DNA of 64,000 nucleotides from Vibrio panuliri (GTDB lineage: Bacteria; Pseudomonadota; Gammaproteobacteria; Enterobacterales; Vibrionaceae), in the NCBI RefSeq assembly GCF_009938205.1, contig NZ_AP019654.1:2446540-2510539 (forward strand), in the 5' to 3' direction. The translations under genes and the position numbers were made by a program. Below the pieces are notes generated by a model that had not been told where the DNA came from, ran no database searches, and saw nothing but the letters and a program-made list of their open reading frames with translations. Shown piece after piece: positions 19,483 to 30,382 of this stretch (position 1 is the first letter of the stretch; each line of letters begins with the position of its first letter).

Positions 19483-20415
19483 TTAGCGGCTTTGGCGCGC
19501 TTTAAACTCTTTTACTTGTGCTTTATAAGCATCAATACGAGTTGGTGTTAACAGGTTACGAGCATCATCCATGACATGCCCACTTAAATCATCTGCTATT
19601 TGCTGGGCTGTTTTTAACATCAACTTGAAGTTCTGCTCTTCATCACCATAACAAGGAAGTGTCATAAAGAAGGAGATGCCTTTGGTGGTAAAGTCAGCAG
19701 GATCATCATGTTTTAAGGTTCCCGGTTGCATCATGTTAGCCACGCTAAACAACACTTTGCCCGTTCCCGAAAGATCAGTATGTCGGTGGAAAATATCCAT
19801 CTCGCCGTACATTAGGTCATGTTGTTGCATGCTATCAAACAGCTTAGTACCGACAAATGGCTCATCACCTGCGCAATGAACATTCAGCACTATCACTTCC
19901 AACTCAGGCTCAGGCTCTGGTGCAGACGCATTGACTGAAGCTTGCTCTACTTCTACCACCGGCTCTTTGACTTCAATCTCTGACTTTATAACTGGCTCTA
20001 GCTCAACTTCCACTGTATCTAAAGCAGACATAGAAGGAATATCAGCCACGTCGGTCACATCTGGGATATCAGCAATGTCAGCTTTAGTCTCTCGAGCAGG
20101 CTCTTCAACGGGATAATCACCCGTTAACGGATCCGCCACTAATGGGTCAGTGATAAGAGGGTCATGGCCAAATGGGTCCGTTTGCAGATCAGGTTCCTGA
20201 CGATCTTTGCGGATAATTTCAAAGTCATCCTCAGGTGCAAAGCCGCGCTCTGTGCTGCGATCGTCAACGTCATCGTTGTCCACATCCAACTTTCCTAATG
20301 GCTTATCACCGAACTTTGACTTGCCTTCTTTTTTACTCGTCCATAGACCGTGGAACAATAACGCGGCGATGGCGAGTGCGCCCACCACGATAAGTACGAA
20401 TCGCAATTCCTGCAT
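19483..20415 (-). CDS. zipA: Cell division protein ZipA
   Basis: Essential divisome protein that tethers FtsZ to the inner membrane. 310 residues. N-terminal single membrane anchor ([18 protein letters not shown], about 4-21, N-out topology). A long acidic, low-complexity linker (about 50-170) carries repeats such as [17 protein letters not shown]. The C-terminal FtsZ-binding domain (about 175-305) begins [16 protein letters not shown]. Adjacent to ligA as in E. coli and divergent from cysZ. Confidence 0.95.
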   Translation of the reverse strand: MQELRFVLIVVGALAIAALLFHGLWTSKKEGKSKFGDKPLGKLDVDNDDVDDRSTERGFAPEDDFEIIRKDRQEPDLQTDPFGHDPLITDPLVADPLTGDYPVEEPARETKADIADIPDVTDVADIPSMSALDTVEVELEPVIKSEIEVKEPVVEVEQASVNASAPEPEPELEVIVLNVHCAGDEPFVGTKLFDSMQQHDLMYGEMDIFHRHTDLSGTGKVLFSVANMMQPGTLKHDDPADFTTKGISFFMTLPCYGDEEQNFKLMLKTAQQIADDLSGHVMDDARNLLTPTRIDAYKAQVKEFKARQSR

Positions 20416-20530
20416 TTTCTGCTCTCATTTGCTTGGCGATAAGCGCATTTTTTGCCTTTCAACCAAGTTGATTAAACCTGTTTGCCAATAACTTTACCAA
20501 ATCTATCCTAGGTTTTAGAACAAATTAATG

Positions 20531-20545
20531 TGAGAAGTTCCCACA
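20531..20545. promoter_or_regulatory. Dyad between divergent zipA and cysZ
   Basis: GTGAGAA-G-TTCCCAC is a 7-1-7 inverted repeat with one mismatch in the zipA-cysZ intergenic region. It could be an operator for cysZ; no known consensus recognised. Confidence 0.3.
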
Positions 20546-20617
20546 ATCTTGTGATTTTGGACACGCTTCTTTCTTGATAAGATAGAAACAGGTCGTTTTA
20601 TACACAATCAAATTACT

Positions 20618-21355
20618 ATGACAAAATCTACATCTCCACGCTCAGGCTTTGGCTATTTCGCTCACGGTATCGAACTAGCATTAAGTCCCGGTATACGCCG
20701 TTTCGTTCTTTTGCCCTTACTCGCCAATATTATTTTGGTCGGTGGTGCTCTGTTTTATCTCTTTAGTCATCTCGACAGTTGGATTGAGCAATGGCTTGGA
20801 CAACTGCCCGAGTTTCTTTCTTGGTTAAGTTATATATTGTGGCCTCTACTGGTGCTGACCATACTGGCCACCTTCTCTTACTTCTTCAGTACGCTCGCTA
20901 ACTTTATCGCGGCGCCATTCAATGGATTGTTGGCAGAAAAAGTGGAAGAGTACTTAACAGGACAACGAGTCAACGATGACGGCATACTCGCTGTCGTCAA
21001 GGACACGCCGCGAATTCTCGCCCGCGAATGGCGCAAACTGCTTTATGTGCTGCCTAAAGCCATCGGTCTGTTTTTGCTCTTACTCATCCCAGCCTTGGGT
21101 CAAACCGTCGGCCCGTTCTTATGGTTTATCTTTACGGCGTGGATGCTGGCAATTCAGTATTGTGACTATCCGTTTGATAACCACAAAATCAGTTTCAATG
21201 ACATGCGTTACAATTTGAAACAAAAACAAGGTAAGGCGTATGGCTTCGGTGTTTTAGTCAGCCTGTTTACGACTATTCCGATTTTAAATCTGATTGTCAT
21301 GCCTGTAGCCGTCTGTGGTGCGACGTCAATGTGGGTCAACGAGTTTAAGAAATAG
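20618..21355 (+). CDS. cysZ: Sulfate transporter CysZ
   Basis: Inner-membrane sulfate uptake protein feeding cysteine synthesis. 245 residues with hydrophobic hairpins at about 25-48, 66-95, 140-175 and 205-235. FGYFAHGIELALSPGIRRFV (about 8-27) is a typical CysZ N-terminus, and FIAAPFNGLLAEKVE (about 97-111) is the conserved central motif. Divergent from zipA and upstream of cysK, matching its role in sulfate assimilation. CysB control is expected from the family but I could not mark a site. Confidence 0.93.
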   Translation: MTKSTSPRSGFGYFAHGIELALSPGIRRFVLLPLLANIILVGGALFYLFSHLDSWIEQWLGQLPEFLSWLSYILWPLLVLTILATFSYFFSTLANFIAAPFNGLLAEKVEEYLTGQRVNDDGILAVVKDTPRILAREWRKLLYVLPKAIGLFLLLLIPALGQTVGPFLWFIFTAWMLAIQYCDYPFDNHKISFNDMRYNLKQKQGKAYGFGVLVSLFTTIPILNLIVMPVAVCGATSMWVNEFKK

Positions 21356-21364
21356 CACTAAATA

Positions 21365-21398
21365 AGAGAAGGTGGCAGCTTGTCTTGCCACCTTCTCT
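21365..21398 (+). terminator. Long perfect hairpin after cysZ
   Basis: AGAGAAGGTGGCA (21365-21377) pairs perfectly with TGCCACCTTCTCT (21386-21398). No T-tract follows, so it may be a 3'-end stabiliser instead of an efficient terminator. Confidence 0.6.
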
Positions 21399-21616
21399 AT
21401 GACGAACTGGGGTTACATCACCACGTCCAACACCTTCTCCCTCTCCTACATTTTACCTGCTATATAGTCGTTCCTTCGGCATTTTAAATAAGATATAACT
21501 TTTTAATCCTTCTCTGATTTTTCTAAAAGCCCTAATCTTAATCCACATTCACGAACATGTTTGCACGGTCAAAATCTGATACTCGAGCAAATAGTCATCT
21601 TTTGAAGGACCAGACA

Positions 21617-22585
21617 ATGAGCAAAATCTACGAAGACAACTCTCAAACTATCGGTAACACTCCTCTCGTTCGCCTAAACAAGGTGGCAAAAGGCAATGTA
21701 TTGGCAAAGATTGAAGCCCGAAACCCTAGCTTCAGCGTAAAATGCCGTATCGGTGCAAACATGATTTGGGATGCCGAAAAACAAGGTAAGTTAAAGCCAG
21801 GCGTCGAACTGGTTGAGCCAACAAGTGGTAACACAGGTATCGCATTAGCCTTTGTTGCAGCGGCTCGCGGCTACAAACTGACACTTACCATGCCTGAATC
21901 AATGAGTCTTGAGAGACGTAAGCTACTTAAAGCTCTTGGGGCTAACTTGGAACTGACTGAAGCGGCTAAAGGCATGAAAGGTGCTATCGCCAAAGCAGAA
22001 GAAATCGTCGCAAGTAATCCTGATAAATATCTGCTTCTACAACAGTTTGATAACCCTGCTAACCCACAAATCCACGAGCAAACGACTGGCCCTGAAATCT
22101 GGGAAGCCACTGACGGTGAAATCGACGTGCTGGTTGCCGGTGTTGGTACTGGCGGTACGATTACCGGTACTAGCCGCTACATTAAAGGTGAAAAAGGTAA
22201 GGCGATTACTTCTGTTGCTGTAGAGCCGGCAGAATCGCCTGTGATTGCTCAAGCGCTAGCGGGTGACGAAATCCAACCTGCGCCGCACAAAATCCAAGGT
22301 ATCGGTGCTGGTTTTATCCCTGGCAACCTCGATTTAGAGCTTCTTGACCGTGTTGAAGCCGTCACTTCTGATGAGGCGATTGAGATGGCACAACGCCTAA
22401 TGGAAGAGGAAGGTATTCTTGCGGGCATTTCTTCGGGCGCTGCGGTAGTTGCTGCCAACCGAATCGCAGAATTACCTGAATTTAAAGGAAAAAATATTGT
22501 AGTTGTGTTACCAAGTTCAGGCGAACGCTACCTAAGTACAGCGCTATTTGCAGGCATATTTACTGAGAAAGAGAACCAACAGTAA
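21617..22585 (+). CDS. cysK: Cysteine synthase A (O-acetylserine sulfhydrylase)
   Basis: Makes L-cysteine from O-acetylserine and sulfide, PLP-dependent, cytoplasmic. 322 residues from ATG 21617 (AAGGAC upstream); an in-frame ATG at 21557 has no RBS. The PLP Lys is in SFSVKCRIG (about 39-47), the substrate loop is TSGNTGIAL (about 68-76), and the phosphate-binding loop is GTGGTITG (about 176-183). A strong terminator follows. It lies upstream of ptsHI-crr, the gene order shared with E. coli. Confidence 0.97.
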   Translation: MSKIYEDNSQTIGNTPLVRLNKVAKGNVLAKIEARNPSFSVKCRIGANMIWDAEKQGKLKPGVELVEPTSGNTGIALAFVAAARGYKLTLTMPESMSLERRKLLKALGANLELTEAAKGMKGAIAKAEEIVASNPDKYLLLQQFDNPANPQIHEQTTGPEIWEATDGEIDVLVAGVGTGGTITGTSRYIKGEKGKAITSVAVEPAESPVIAQALAGDEIQPAPHKIQGIGAGFIPGNLDLELLDRVEAVTSDEAIEMAQRLMEEEGILAGISSGAAVVAANRIAELPEFKGKNIVVVLPSSGERYLSTALFAGIFTEKENQQ

Positions 22586-22611
22586 TACGTATCCAAATCA
22601 ATTTTTCGTTT

Positions 22612-22642
22612 AAAAAAGCCCCATTCAGGGGCTTTTTTGTTG
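22612..22642 (+). terminator. Terminator of cysK
   Basis: AAAAAAGCCCC-ATTCA-GGGGCTTTTTTGTT. The following ~240 bases to ptsH carry its promoter, including an imperfect dyad around 22670-22705; no gene is seen there. Confidence 0.9.
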
Positions 22643-22885
22643 ATCCAAAACGAACCTTTGGTAATATCAGCAATGTTTTATTTTTGGCTTCAAAATAATA
22701 TTGCCAAATCAGTATCAAGTGGTGATGATAGTGACTAACTGTTACAGTCATTGCGACAAAAATTGTAACCAGTATCAGTTTCGACACAAATTGCTGGCAA
22801 GTTTAATAGAACACGCCGTAAGAAGTCGTTAAGCTAGGTACGGTTCAAATACTATCTAAAATATAAATTAATTGGGGTATACAAA

Positions 22886-23143
22886 ATGTACGAGAAGCAA
22901 GTTGAAATCACTGCAGAAAATGGTCTTCACACTCGTCCTGCTGCACAGTTCGTTAAAGAAGCAAAAGCATTCGATGCTGACATCACAGTGACTTCAAACG
23001 GCAAAAGCGCTAGCGCGAAAAGCCTATTCAAACTACAAACTCTTGGCCTAGTTAAAGGTACTGTAGTTAAAATTTCTGCTGAAGGTCCACAAGCTCAGCA
23101 AGCTGTAGACCACCTAGTTGCTCTAATGGATCAGCTACACTAA
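22886..23143 (+). CDS. ptsH: Phosphocarrier protein HPr
   Basis: General PTS phosphocarrier between enzyme I and sugar-specific IIA units. 85 residues, the standard length. Active His15 in NGLHTRPAA; the Ser46 region [17 protein letters not shown] is conserved. First gene of ptsH-ptsI-crr. It is separated from ptsI by an unusually long 137-base gap that holds a strong hairpin (23152-23202). Confidence 0.98.
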   Translation: MYEKQVEITAENGLHTRPAAQFVKEAKAFDADITVTSNGKSASAKSLFKLQTLGLVKGTVVKISAEGPQAQQAVDHLVALMDQLH

Positions 23144-23151
23144 TCCGGTTT

Positions 23152-23202
23152 CCTATTTTCAAAGCCATTTTGTGAAAACAGAATGGCTTTGTTGGAAATA
23201 GG
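23152..23202 (+). promoter_or_regulatory. Strong intercistronic hairpin between ptsH and ptsI
   Basis: CAAAGCCATT (23160-23169) and AATGGCTTTG (23182-23191) form a perfect 10-bp stem, extended outward by CCTATTT (23152-23158) with AAATAGG (23196-23202). No T-tract follows. It starts 8 bases after the ptsH stop, where it could protect or attenuate the ptsH transcript. Confidence 0.7.
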
Positions 23203-23280
23203 CTCTAAGTTAAGCTAAACATAAACGTTAGCGCACTATATTTTTCTCCAGTTTAAAGTTGACCAATTTAAGGTAAGGCT

Positions 23281-25005
23281 ATGATTTCAGGCATCCTAGC
23301 ATCTCCTGGTATTGCTATTGGTAAAGCACTACTACTTCAAGAAGATGAAATTGTCCTAAATACAAACTCAATCTCAGACGATCAAGTAGAAGCAGAAGTA
23401 CAGCGTTTCTTTGACGCTCGTAACAAGTCATCAGCTCAGCTTGAAGCCATCAAGCAAAAAGCACTAGAAACCTTCGGTGAAGAAAAAGAAGCGATCTTTG
23501 AAGGTCACATCATGCTTCTTGAAGACGAAGAGCTAGAAGAAGAGATCCTAGCACTGATCAAAAAAGACAAGCTATCTGCTGATAACGCAATTCACACTGT
23601 TATCGAAGAGCAAGCTTGTGCACTTGAATCGCTAGACGACGAATACCTAAAAGAGCGTGCAACTGACATCCGTGATATCGGTTCTCGCTTTGTTAAAAAT
23701 GCTCTAGGCATCAACATCGTTTCTCTAAGCGATATTGACCAAGAAGTTATCCTAGTAGCTTACGACCTAACACCATCAGAAACAGCACAAATCAACCTTG
23801 ATTACGTACTTGGTTTTGCATGTGATATCGGCGGTCGTACCTCTCACACTTCAATCATGGCGCGTTCTCTAGAGCTACCAGCTATCGTTGGTACTAACGA
23901 CATCACTAAGAAAGTGAAGAACGGCGACATGCTAATTCTTGATGCGATGAATAACAAAATTGTTATCAACCCATCAGAGCAAGAGCTGGCTGATGCTAAA
24001 GCAGTAAAAGCAGCGTTCCTTGCAGAGAAAGAAGAACTAGCAAAACTTAAAGATTTGCATGCTGAAACTCTAGACGGTCACCGTGTAGAAGTTTGCGGTA
24101 ACATTGGTACTGTTAAAGACTGTGATGGCATCATCCGCAATGGCGGTGAAGGTGTGGGTCTGTACCGTACTGAGTTCCTATTCATGGACCGCGACGCGCT
24201 ACCAACTGAAGAAGAACAGTACCAAGCTTACAAAGAAGTTGCAGAAGCAATGGAAGGTCACGCGGTAATCATCCGTACTATGGATATCGGCGGTGACAAA
24301 GATCTACCATACATGGATCTACCAAAAGAGATGAACCCATTCCTTGGTTGGCGTGCAGTTCGTATCAGCTTGGATCGTCGTGAAATTCTACGTGACCAGC
24401 TACGTGGTATCCTACGTGCATCAGCACACGGTAAACTACGTATCATGTTCCCAATGATCATCTCTGTTGAAGAAATTCGTGCGTTGAAAGCAGCGATCGA
24501 AGAGTACAAAGCAGAACTTCGTGAAGAAGGCCACGCGTTCGATGAAAACATCGAGATCGGCGTAATGGTTGAGACACCAGCAGCTGCTGCAATCGCTCAC
24601 CACCTAGCAAAAGAAGTGGCATTCTTCTCAATTGGTACTAACGATTTAACGCAGTACACACTTGCGGTAGACCGTGGTAACGAGATGATCTCTCACCTAT
24701 ACAACCCACTGTCACCAGCAGTATTAACTGTGATCAAGCAAGTTATCGATGCTTCACACGCTGAAGGTAAGTGGACTGGTATGTGTGGTGAGCTAGCAGG
24801 CGATGAGCGTGCGACACTCCTACTACTAGGTATGGGTCTAGATGAATTCTCAATGAGCGGCATCTCTATCCCTAAGGTTAAGAAAGTTATTCGCAACTCT
24901 AACTTTGCTGAAGTAAAAGCAATGGCAGAAGAAGCACTTTCTCTACCAACAGCAGCAGAAATCGAAGCAGTTGTAGAAAAGTTTATTGCAGAGAAATCTA
25001 AGTAA
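23281..25005 (+). CDS. ptsI: PTS enzyme I
   Basis: Phosphoenolpyruvate-protein phosphotransferase, first step of all PTS sugar uptake; cytoplasmic. 574 residues, typical. The HPr-binding helical domain is about residues 25-145; the phosphorylated His is in [13 protein letters not shown] (about 184-196); the PEP-binding barrel shows [14 protein letters not shown] (about 289-302) and the C-terminal signature [13 protein letters not shown] (about 452-464). Heavily biased codon use fits high expression. Serves TreB and EIIA-Glc encoded in this window. Confidence 0.98.
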   Translation: MISGILASPGIAIGKALLLQEDEIVLNTNSISDDQVEAEVQRFFDARNKSSAQLEAIKQKALETFGEEKEAIFEGHIMLLEDEELEEEILALIKKDKLSADNAIHTVIEEQACALESLDDEYLKERATDIRDIGSRFVKNALGINIVSLSDIDQEVILVAYDLTPSETAQINLDYVLGFACDIGGRTSHTSIMARSLELPAIVGTNDITKKVKNGDMLILDAMNNKIVINPSEQELADAKAVKAAFLAEKEELAKLKDLHAETLDGHRVEVCGNIGTVKDCDGIIRNGGEGVGLYRTEFLFMDRDALPTEEEQYQAYKEVAEAMEGHAVIIRTMDIGGDKDLPYMDLPKEMNPFLGWRAVRISLDRREILRDQLRGILRASAHGKLRIMFPMIISVEEIRALKAAIEEYKAELREEGHAFDENIEIGVMVETPAAAAIAHHLAKEVAFFSIGTNDLTQYTLAVDRGNEMISHLYNPLSPAVLTVIKQVIDASHAEGKWTGMCGELAGDERATLLLLGMGLDEFSMSGISIPKVKKVIRNSNFAEVKAMAEEALSLPTAAEIEAVVEKFIAEKSK

Positions 25006-25058
25006 TCTGCATAAATCAATCGAGTCAATGAATAACGATTAGACGCCACTGTTTTATT

Positions 25059-25132
25059 TATAAGGTTGAGAGAGATTGACTCTCAACCTATAAATTGCCA
25101 ATTTGTAGCGTCAATATGAGCGCTTTGTAGCG
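25059..25132 (+). promoter_or_regulatory. Two hairpins and a promoter between ptsI and crr
   Basis: Hairpin 1: AGGTTGAGAG (25063-25072) with CTCTCAACCT (25080-25089), perfect 10 bp. Hairpin 2: AGCGCT-TTGT-AGCGCT (about 25118-25133). Further on, TATACT at about 25164 is a likely -10 for a crr-specific promoter. Neither hairpin has a run of T after it. Confidence 0.55.
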
Positions 25133-25211
25133 CTAAAATTATTCGTCTATTCGACTAGATTGGTATACTATATTGCGAAAGAATAAAACTAAACGTTAGG
25201 AGCATGACACA

Positions 25212-25721
25212 ATGGGTCTGTTTGACAAACTTAAGAAGCTAGTATCTGATGACAGCGCTGATGTTGGTGCAATTGAGATCATCGCACCTCTATCTGGTGA
25301 AATCGTAAACATCGAAGATGTGCCAGATGTAGTTTTCGCTGAGAAAATCGTTGGTGACGGTATCGCGATTAAACCAGCAGGCGACAAGATGGTAGCTCCA
25401 GTTAACGGTACTATCGGTAAGATCTTCGAAACTAACCACGCATTCTCTATCGAATCTGACGATGGCGTTGAGCTATTCGTTCACTTCGGTATCGACACTG
25501 TTGAACTGAAAGGCGAAGGCTTCAAGCGTATCGCTGAAGAAGGTCAAGCTGTTAAAGCTGGCGACACAATCATTGAGTTCGATCTAGCTCTTCTAGAAGA
25601 GAAAGCTAAGTCTACTCTAACTCCTGTAGTTATCTCTAACATGGACGAAATCAAAGAGCTTAACAAGCTTTCTGGTGCCGTGACTGTTGGTGAAACGCCA
25701 GTACTACGTGTAACTAAGTAA
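25212..25721 (+). CDS. crr: PTS glucose-specific IIA component (EIIA-Glc)
   Basis: Soluble IIA domain that phosphorylates EIICB-Glc and, in enteric bacteria and vibrios, IIA-less transporters such as TreB; also regulates adenylate cyclase and inducer uptake. 169 residues. Phosphorylated His is in [11 protein letters not shown] (about 87-97); the second active-site His is in [19 protein letters not shown]. The 206-base gap after ptsI is long for this operon and contains its own likely promoter. Confidence 0.97.
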   Translation: MGLFDKLKKLVSDDSADVGAIEIIAPLSGEIVNIEDVPDVVFAEKIVGDGIAIKPAGDKMVAPVNGTIGKIFETNHAFSIESDDGVELFVHFGIDTVELKGEGFKRIAEEGQAVKAGDTIIEFDLALLEEKAKSTLTPVVISNMDEIKELNKLSGAVTVGETPVLRVTK

Positions 25722-25741
25722 TTTCTACTTAGCCAAACATG

Positions 25742-25773
25742 AAAAAACGCTGCCTAGGCAGCGTTTTTTGTTT
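25742..25773. terminator. Convergent terminator, crr / ubiF
   Basis: AAAAAACGCTGCC-TA-GGCAGCGTTTTTT, symmetrical and T-rich on both strands. Confidence 0.9.
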
Positions 25774-25790
25774 TTGTAAGGCCGCCAAAC

Positions 25791-26939
25791 TTAAAGCCCT
25801 AGAGCATACTTAAGTACTTGCTGTTTTAACGGCCCCGCTTTGTCAGCGATCTTCAGTGCCGCATTACGCAACAATTTAAGCGGTGCGACATCATTGCTAA
25901 ATCCTTTATAGAAAACATCCATTCCAGATTGCATCAGCAAGTTATCTGCATGACGTTTACGTTGGTAACAAGCAAAAACCTCACTGCTAAGCGACTCACC
26001 TTTGGTGACAGCTAACAACGCATCGACATCTTTAAAACCCAAATTAACCCCCTGCCCTGCAAGCGGATTAATCGTATGGGCTGAGTCACCAACCAAAATA
26101 CATCGATTCTTAACATACTGCTGGGCATGACGACGAGTCAGTGGGAATGAACCATGCTGCAACACTCTAATATCGCCTAACTCTTGTGGGAAGTACGCTA
26201 ACACCTCATCTCGCAATTGCGCTTGACTCATCGCACTAAGCTGCTTGATACGTTTCGGAGAATCATACCAAACCAGAGAGCCTTGCTTACCGCAAAGCGG
26301 CAGGAAGGACCTAGGGCCAGATGGATGGAACTGTTGCCAAGTGATATCTTGTTGTTCATGTTCAGTTTCAACATTAATCAACATACAGTGCTGGCGATAA
26401 TCCCAAGCAGTAATACCAATACCTGCCTGCTGACGCACTTGTGAATTCGCACCATCAGCCCCCACTACCCACTGCGCTGAAATTTGGGCACCAGAAGCTA
26501 GCGTTATTTGCACATCATCACCAATGACCATCGACGCCAGTGAATCTGGGCAGATCACCGTTAAATTGGGGTACTGCTCGAATTGCTGCCATAAACCAAG
26601 CTGGATCAGACGGTTTTCAACAATATACCCTAACTGCTCAAGCCCAAGTTCATCGGCATGAAATCGCGTGCGACACTCAGGATGCTCCCACGTTTCAAGA
26701 CGACGATAAGGGCAAACTCTGCTGGCTTCAATGGCCGACCAAGCGCCTAGTTCAGTAAGAATTTGAACAGAGTGATGGGATATCGCTGACACACGGATAT
26801 CCATCGGTTGTTCGGCGGAATAAGGCTGAGGAGCTTGACCTTCCACCATCACAACTTGTCTTCCTTGCTTGGCAAACCCAAGCGCAACAGCGGCACCGAC
26901 CATGCCACCACCGATCACAGCAATATCAAACTTGTTCAT
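25791..26939 (-). CDS. ubiF: FAD-dependent ubiquinone-biosynthesis hydroxylase, UbiF type
   Basis: Flavoprotein monooxygenase of the UbiH/UbiF/UbiI family acting on the ubiquinone ring. 382 residues. FAD-binding GGGMVGAAVALGFAKQG (10-26); DG motif in VGADGANS (about 158-165); the family signature GDSAHTINPLAGQGVNLGF (about 283-301). The position divergent from miaB is that of ubiF in E. coli, which is why I prefer UbiF over UbiH; motif reading alone cannot separate the paralogues. Confidence 0.85.
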   Translation of the reverse strand: MNKFDIAVIGGGMVGAAVALGFAKQGRQVVMVEGQAPQPYSAEQPMDIRVSAISHHSVQILTELGAWSAIEASRVCPYRRLETWEHPECRTRFHADELGLEQLGYIVENRLIQLGLWQQFEQYPNLTVICPDSLASMVIGDDVQITLASGAQISAQWVVGADGANSQVRQQAGIGITAWDYRQHCMLINVETEHEQQDITWQQFHPSGPRSFLPLCGKQGSLVWYDSPKRIKQLSAMSQAQLRDEVLAYFPQELGDIRVLQHGSFPLTRRHAQQYVKNRCILVGDSAHTINPLAGQGVNLGFKDVDALLAVTKGESLSSEVFACYQRKRHADNLLMQSGMDVFYKGFSNDVAPLKLLRNAALKIADKAGPLKQQVLKYALGL

Positions 26940-27198
26940 TTTTTACACGTCATCATCTTGATTTGTGGGTGAATTTTGATTGTACGGATTGATTACCAAA
27001 ATGTAACTAAAAACCTTATCGCTCTAATGGGTAAAGCCCTTGTAATTTCGGGCTTTGACTGATTTAGCCACAACACTAGTCAGGTGCTTTTTAAAGCAGT
27101 ACAATACGCCGCTTACCGCCGAGAGGGCGGCTATAATTTGAACTAACACTCTTAGCGTAGTTCAACCGATTTTAAGATTTAACACGAGCGAAAGTGAG

Positions 27199-28623
27199 AT
27201 GAGTAAGAAACTGCTAATTAAAACTTGGGGTTGCCAGATGAACGAATACGATTCATCGAAAATGGCCGACCTGCTTAACGCTGCAAATGGCTATGAGCTA
27301 ACAGAAGACCCTGATGAAGCAGATGTACTTCTACTTAATACCTGTTCGATCCGTGAAAAAGCGCAGGAAAAAGTATTCCACCAACTAGGCCGTTGGAAAA
27401 CACTTAAAGATAAAAAAGCGGGTGTTGTGATCGGTGTGGGTGGCTGTGTAGCGACTCAAGAAGGCGATCACATCCGTGAACGTGCACCATTTGTTGACGT
27501 AATTTTTGGTCCACAAACGCTGCATCGTCTACCAGAGATGATTAAACAGTCGCAAACTAACGAAGCGCCTGTAATGGATATCTCATTCCCTGAAATTGAA
27601 AAATTTGACCGTCTACCAGAGCCGCGCGCTGAAGGTGCAACGGCATTCGTTTCCATTATGGAAGGCTGCTCAAAATACTGTACTTACTGTGTGGTACCAT
27701 ACACTCGTGGTGAAGAAGTTAGCCGCCCAATGGACGACGTTCTGTACGAAATTGCTCAGCTTGCTGAGCAAGGTGTACGCGAAGTTAACCTTCTAGGTCA
27801 AAACGTAAACGCATACCGCGGTCCAACGCATGAAGGCGATATTTGCTCATTTGCTGAACTGCTACGCCTTGTTGCGTCTATCGATGGCATCGACCGTATT
27901 CGCTTTACCACTAGCCACCCACTAGAATTTACTGACGACATCATCGCTGTATACGAAGACACGCCTGAACTCGTGAGCTTCCTACACCTTCCAGTACAAA
28001 GTGGTAGTGACCGCGTACTGACCATGATGAAGCGTCCACACACGGCTATTGAGTACAAGTCAATCATCCGTAAGCTACGTAAAGCACGTCCTGACATTCA
28101 AATCAGCTCAGACTTTATCGTTGGCTTCCCTGGTGAATCAGACAAAGATTTCCAAGACACCATGAAGCTTATCAAAGACGTCGATTTTGATATGAGCTTC
28201 AGCTTTATCTTCTCACCTCGTCCAGGTACACCTGCGGCAGATTACCCATGTGATCTCGCTGAAGACGTGAAGAAAGAGCGTTTGTATGAACTACAACAAA
28301 CTATCAATGCACAAGCAATGCGTTACTCACGCCTGATGTTAGGTACCGAACAGCGCGTTCTCGTTGAAGGTCCATCGAAGAAAAACCTAATGGAGTTGCG
28401 TGCTCGTACCGAAAATAACCGTGTGGTTAACTTCGAAGGCAGTGCAGAGCTGATTGGTCAGTTTGTTGATGTTAAGATTGTCGACGTATTTGCTAACTCA
28501 CTACGTGGTGAGCTAGTGCGCACAGAAAAAGATATGGATCTTCGTAGCGTGATTTCACCAACACAGATGATGGCGAAGACACGTCGCGAAGACGAGCTAG
28601 GTGTTGCAACGTTTACGCCATAA
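27199..28623 (+). CDS. miaB: tRNA-2-methylthio-N6-dimethylallyladenosine synthase
   Basis: Radical-SAM methylthiotransferase that modifies A37 of tRNAs reading UNN codons. 474 residues. The N-terminal MTTase domain has three cluster cysteines ([22 protein letters not shown]); the radical-SAM CX3CX2C is in [17 protein letters not shown] (about 155-171); the C-terminal TRAM domain covers about 378-441. RBS GAAAGTGAG. First of a rightward run miaB-ybeZ-ybeY-corC-lnt. Confidence 0.98.
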   Translation: MSKKLLIKTWGCQMNEYDSSKMADLLNAANGYELTEDPDEADVLLLNTCSIREKAQEKVFHQLGRWKTLKDKKAGVVIGVGGCVATQEGDHIRERAPFVDVIFGPQTLHRLPEMIKQSQTNEAPVMDISFPEIEKFDRLPEPRAEGATAFVSIMEGCSKYCTYCVVPYTRGEEVSRPMDDVLYEIAQLAEQGVREVNLLGQNVNAYRGPTHEGDICSFAELLRLVASIDGIDRIRFTTSHPLEFTDDIIAVYEDTPELVSFLHLPVQSGSDRVLTMMKRPHTAIEYKSIIRKLRKARPDIQISSDFIVGFPGESDKDFQDTMKLIKDVDFDMSFSFIFSPRPGTPAADYPCDLAEDVKKERLYELQQTINAQAMRYSRLMLGTEQRVLVEGPSKKNLMELRARTENNRVVNFEGSAELIGQFVDVKIVDVFANSLRGELVRTEKDMDLRSVISPTQMMAKTRREDELGVATFTP

Positions 28624-28642
28624 GCTCGTACATACCAATACA

Positions 28643-28695
28643 ATTGACTGAATTGGTATCTATGCCATTGGAGAGCTGGTCGTTGTCAGCTCTCC
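28643..28695 (+). promoter_or_regulatory. Two hairpins between miaB and ybeZ
   Basis: TACCAAT...ATTGGTA (about 28633-28659) and a perfect 9-bp GGAGAGCTG (28670-28678) / CAGCTCTCC (28687-28695). No T-tract follows either. They occupy most of the 99-base gap and could modulate read-through to ybeZ. Confidence 0.5.
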
Positions 28696-28722
28696 ATAAT
28701 ATGGCTTCAATGAGAGGTAACT

Positions 28723-29817
28723 TTGAGCAATAAAATCGTAACTCTAGAGATCGATCTAGAACCTGCAGACAACCGCCGTTTAGCTAGCCTATGCGGTCCA
28801 TTCGATGACAACATCAAGCATTTAGAGCGCCGTTTAGGTGTCGAAATCAGCTACCGAGGCAACTTCTTCACCATCGTGGGAAAACCCCACACCTCAGCAG
28901 CCGCGCTTGAAATAATCAAAACTCTTTACGTCAACACCGCTCCTGTACGTGGCAATATTCCTGATATCGAACCGGAAGAGATCCATCTGGCGATCAAAGA
29001 AACTGGCGTACTTGAACAAAGCACTGAGTCATCTTTCGAACACGGCAAAGAAGTTTTCGTTAAGACTAAAAAGGGCGTGATCAAACCTCGTACCCCGAAC
29101 CAAGCGCAGTACTTGGTCAATATGGTCACTCACGATATCAGCTTTGGTATTGGTCCGGCAGGTACAGGTAAAACTTACCTTGCGGTTGCTGCGGCAGTTG
29201 ATGCCCTAGAGCGTCAAGAAATTCGCCGTATTCTGCTTACCCGTCCAGCGGTTGAAGCAGGTGAGAAACTAGGTTTCTTACCAGGTGATTTAAGCCAAAA
29301 AGTTGACCCATACCTTCGCCCTCTTTATGACGCTTTGTTTGAAATGCTGGGCTTTGAGCGCGTAGAGAAACTGATCGAACGTAACGTGATTGAAGTGGCA
29401 CCACTGGCATACATGCGTGGTCGTACTCTCAATGACGCCTTCATCATTCTTGATGAAAGCCAAAATACCACCGTGGAACAAATGAAAATGTTCCTGACTC
29501 GAATCGGCTTTAACTCACGTGCGGTTATCACGGGTGACGTTACCCAGATTGACTTACCTCGCGGAGCAAAGTCAGGCTTACGCCACGCGATTGAAGTGCT
29601 GAATGAAGTGGATGAGATCAGCTTTAACTTCTTCCAATCTGACGATGTCGTCCGCCACCCGGTGGTTGCTCGTATCGTCAATGCTTATGAGAAGTGGGAA
29701 GCACAAGATCAAAAAGAGCGTAAAGAATTCGAAAAACGCCGCCGCGAAGAACGCGAAGCCAAACTACTTGAAGCACAAAAAGCAGAGCTATTATCTGCAC
29801 CGGAGAACAAAGAGTAA
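28723..29817 (+). CDS. ybeZ: PhoH-family ATPase YbeZ
   Basis: PhoH-like P-loop protein, 364 residues, linked to rRNA maturation with YbeY. Start is TTG 28723 with GAGAGG 6 bases upstream; no ATG in this frame fits. N-terminal KH-like region (about 10-90); Walker [17 protein letters not shown] (about 143-158); Walker [10 protein letters not shown] (about 242-250). A charged Lys/Arg/Glu tail (about 325-355) ends the protein. The stop overlaps the ybeY ATG by one base. Confidence 0.93.
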   Translation: MSNKIVTLEIDLEPADNRRLASLCGPFDDNIKHLERRLGVEISYRGNFFTIVGKPHTSAAALEIIKTLYVNTAPVRGNIPDIEPEEIHLAIKETGVLEQSTESSFEHGKEVFVKTKKGVIKPRTPNQAQYLVNMVTHDISFGIGPAGTGKTYLAVAAAVDALERQEIRRILLTRPAVEAGEKLGFLPGDLSQKVDPYLRPLYDALFEMLGFERVEKLIERNVIEVAPLAYMRGRTLNDAFIILDESQNTTVEQMKMFLTRIGFNSRAVITGDVTQIDLPRGAKSGLRHAIEVLNEVDEISFNFFQSDDVVRHPVVARIVNAYEKWEAQDQKERKEFEKRRREEREAKLLEAQKAELLSAPENKE

Positions 29818-30281
29818 TGACAATCGAACTCGATCTACAATTGGCAGTCGAAGATGAAGCAGGCTTGCCTAGTTTCGATGAAATTCACTCATGGTTAAGC
29901 AACGCGGTTTCGCTTTTTCAAAAAGAAGCGGAAGTCACTGTGCGCATCGTTGATGAGCAAGAAAGCCACCAGCTCAACCTAGAATACCGTGGCAAAGACA
30001 AGCCAACGAATGTGCTGTCTTTTCCATTTGAAGCTCCTCCGGGTATCGAGATTAATCTACTTGGCGATTTAATCATCTGCCGACAAGTGGTTGAACAGGA
30101 AGCAATTGAGCAAGATAAGCCTTTATTAGCACATTGGGCTCATATGGTTGTACATGGCAGCTTGCATCTGCTAGGTTATGATCATATCGAAGACGATGAA
30201 GCTGAAGAGATGGAATCGCTCGAAACAGAGATCATGCAAAAAATGGGCTTTACTGACCCATATATTGCAGAAAAAGAGTAA
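29817..30281 (+). CDS. ybeY: Endoribonuclease YbeY
   Basis: Zinc-dependent RNase for 16S rRNA 3'-end maturation and ribosome quality control. 154 residues. Metal-binding [11 protein letters not shown] (about 112-122) carries three His. NVLSFPFE (about 62-69) is also a family motif. Translationally coupled to ybeZ (overlap of one base), supporting joint function. Confidence 0.97.
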   Translation: MTIELDLQLAVEDEAGLPSFDEIHSWLSNAVSLFQKEAEVTVRIVDEQESHQLNLEYRGKDKPTNVLSFPFEAPPGIEINLLGDLIICRQVVEQEAIEQDKPLLAHWAHMVVHGSLHLLGYDHIEDDEAEEMESLETEIMQKMGFTDPYIAEKE

Positions 30282-30382
30282 CTTAGGTTACTTGGTGGAA
30301 AGCAAGCTACCGCGTTTTTTCGCCGCTTTGCCTTCCAATGTGTGCTATCACACTTCTGATAGCGTTATTGTAATGAGACACA

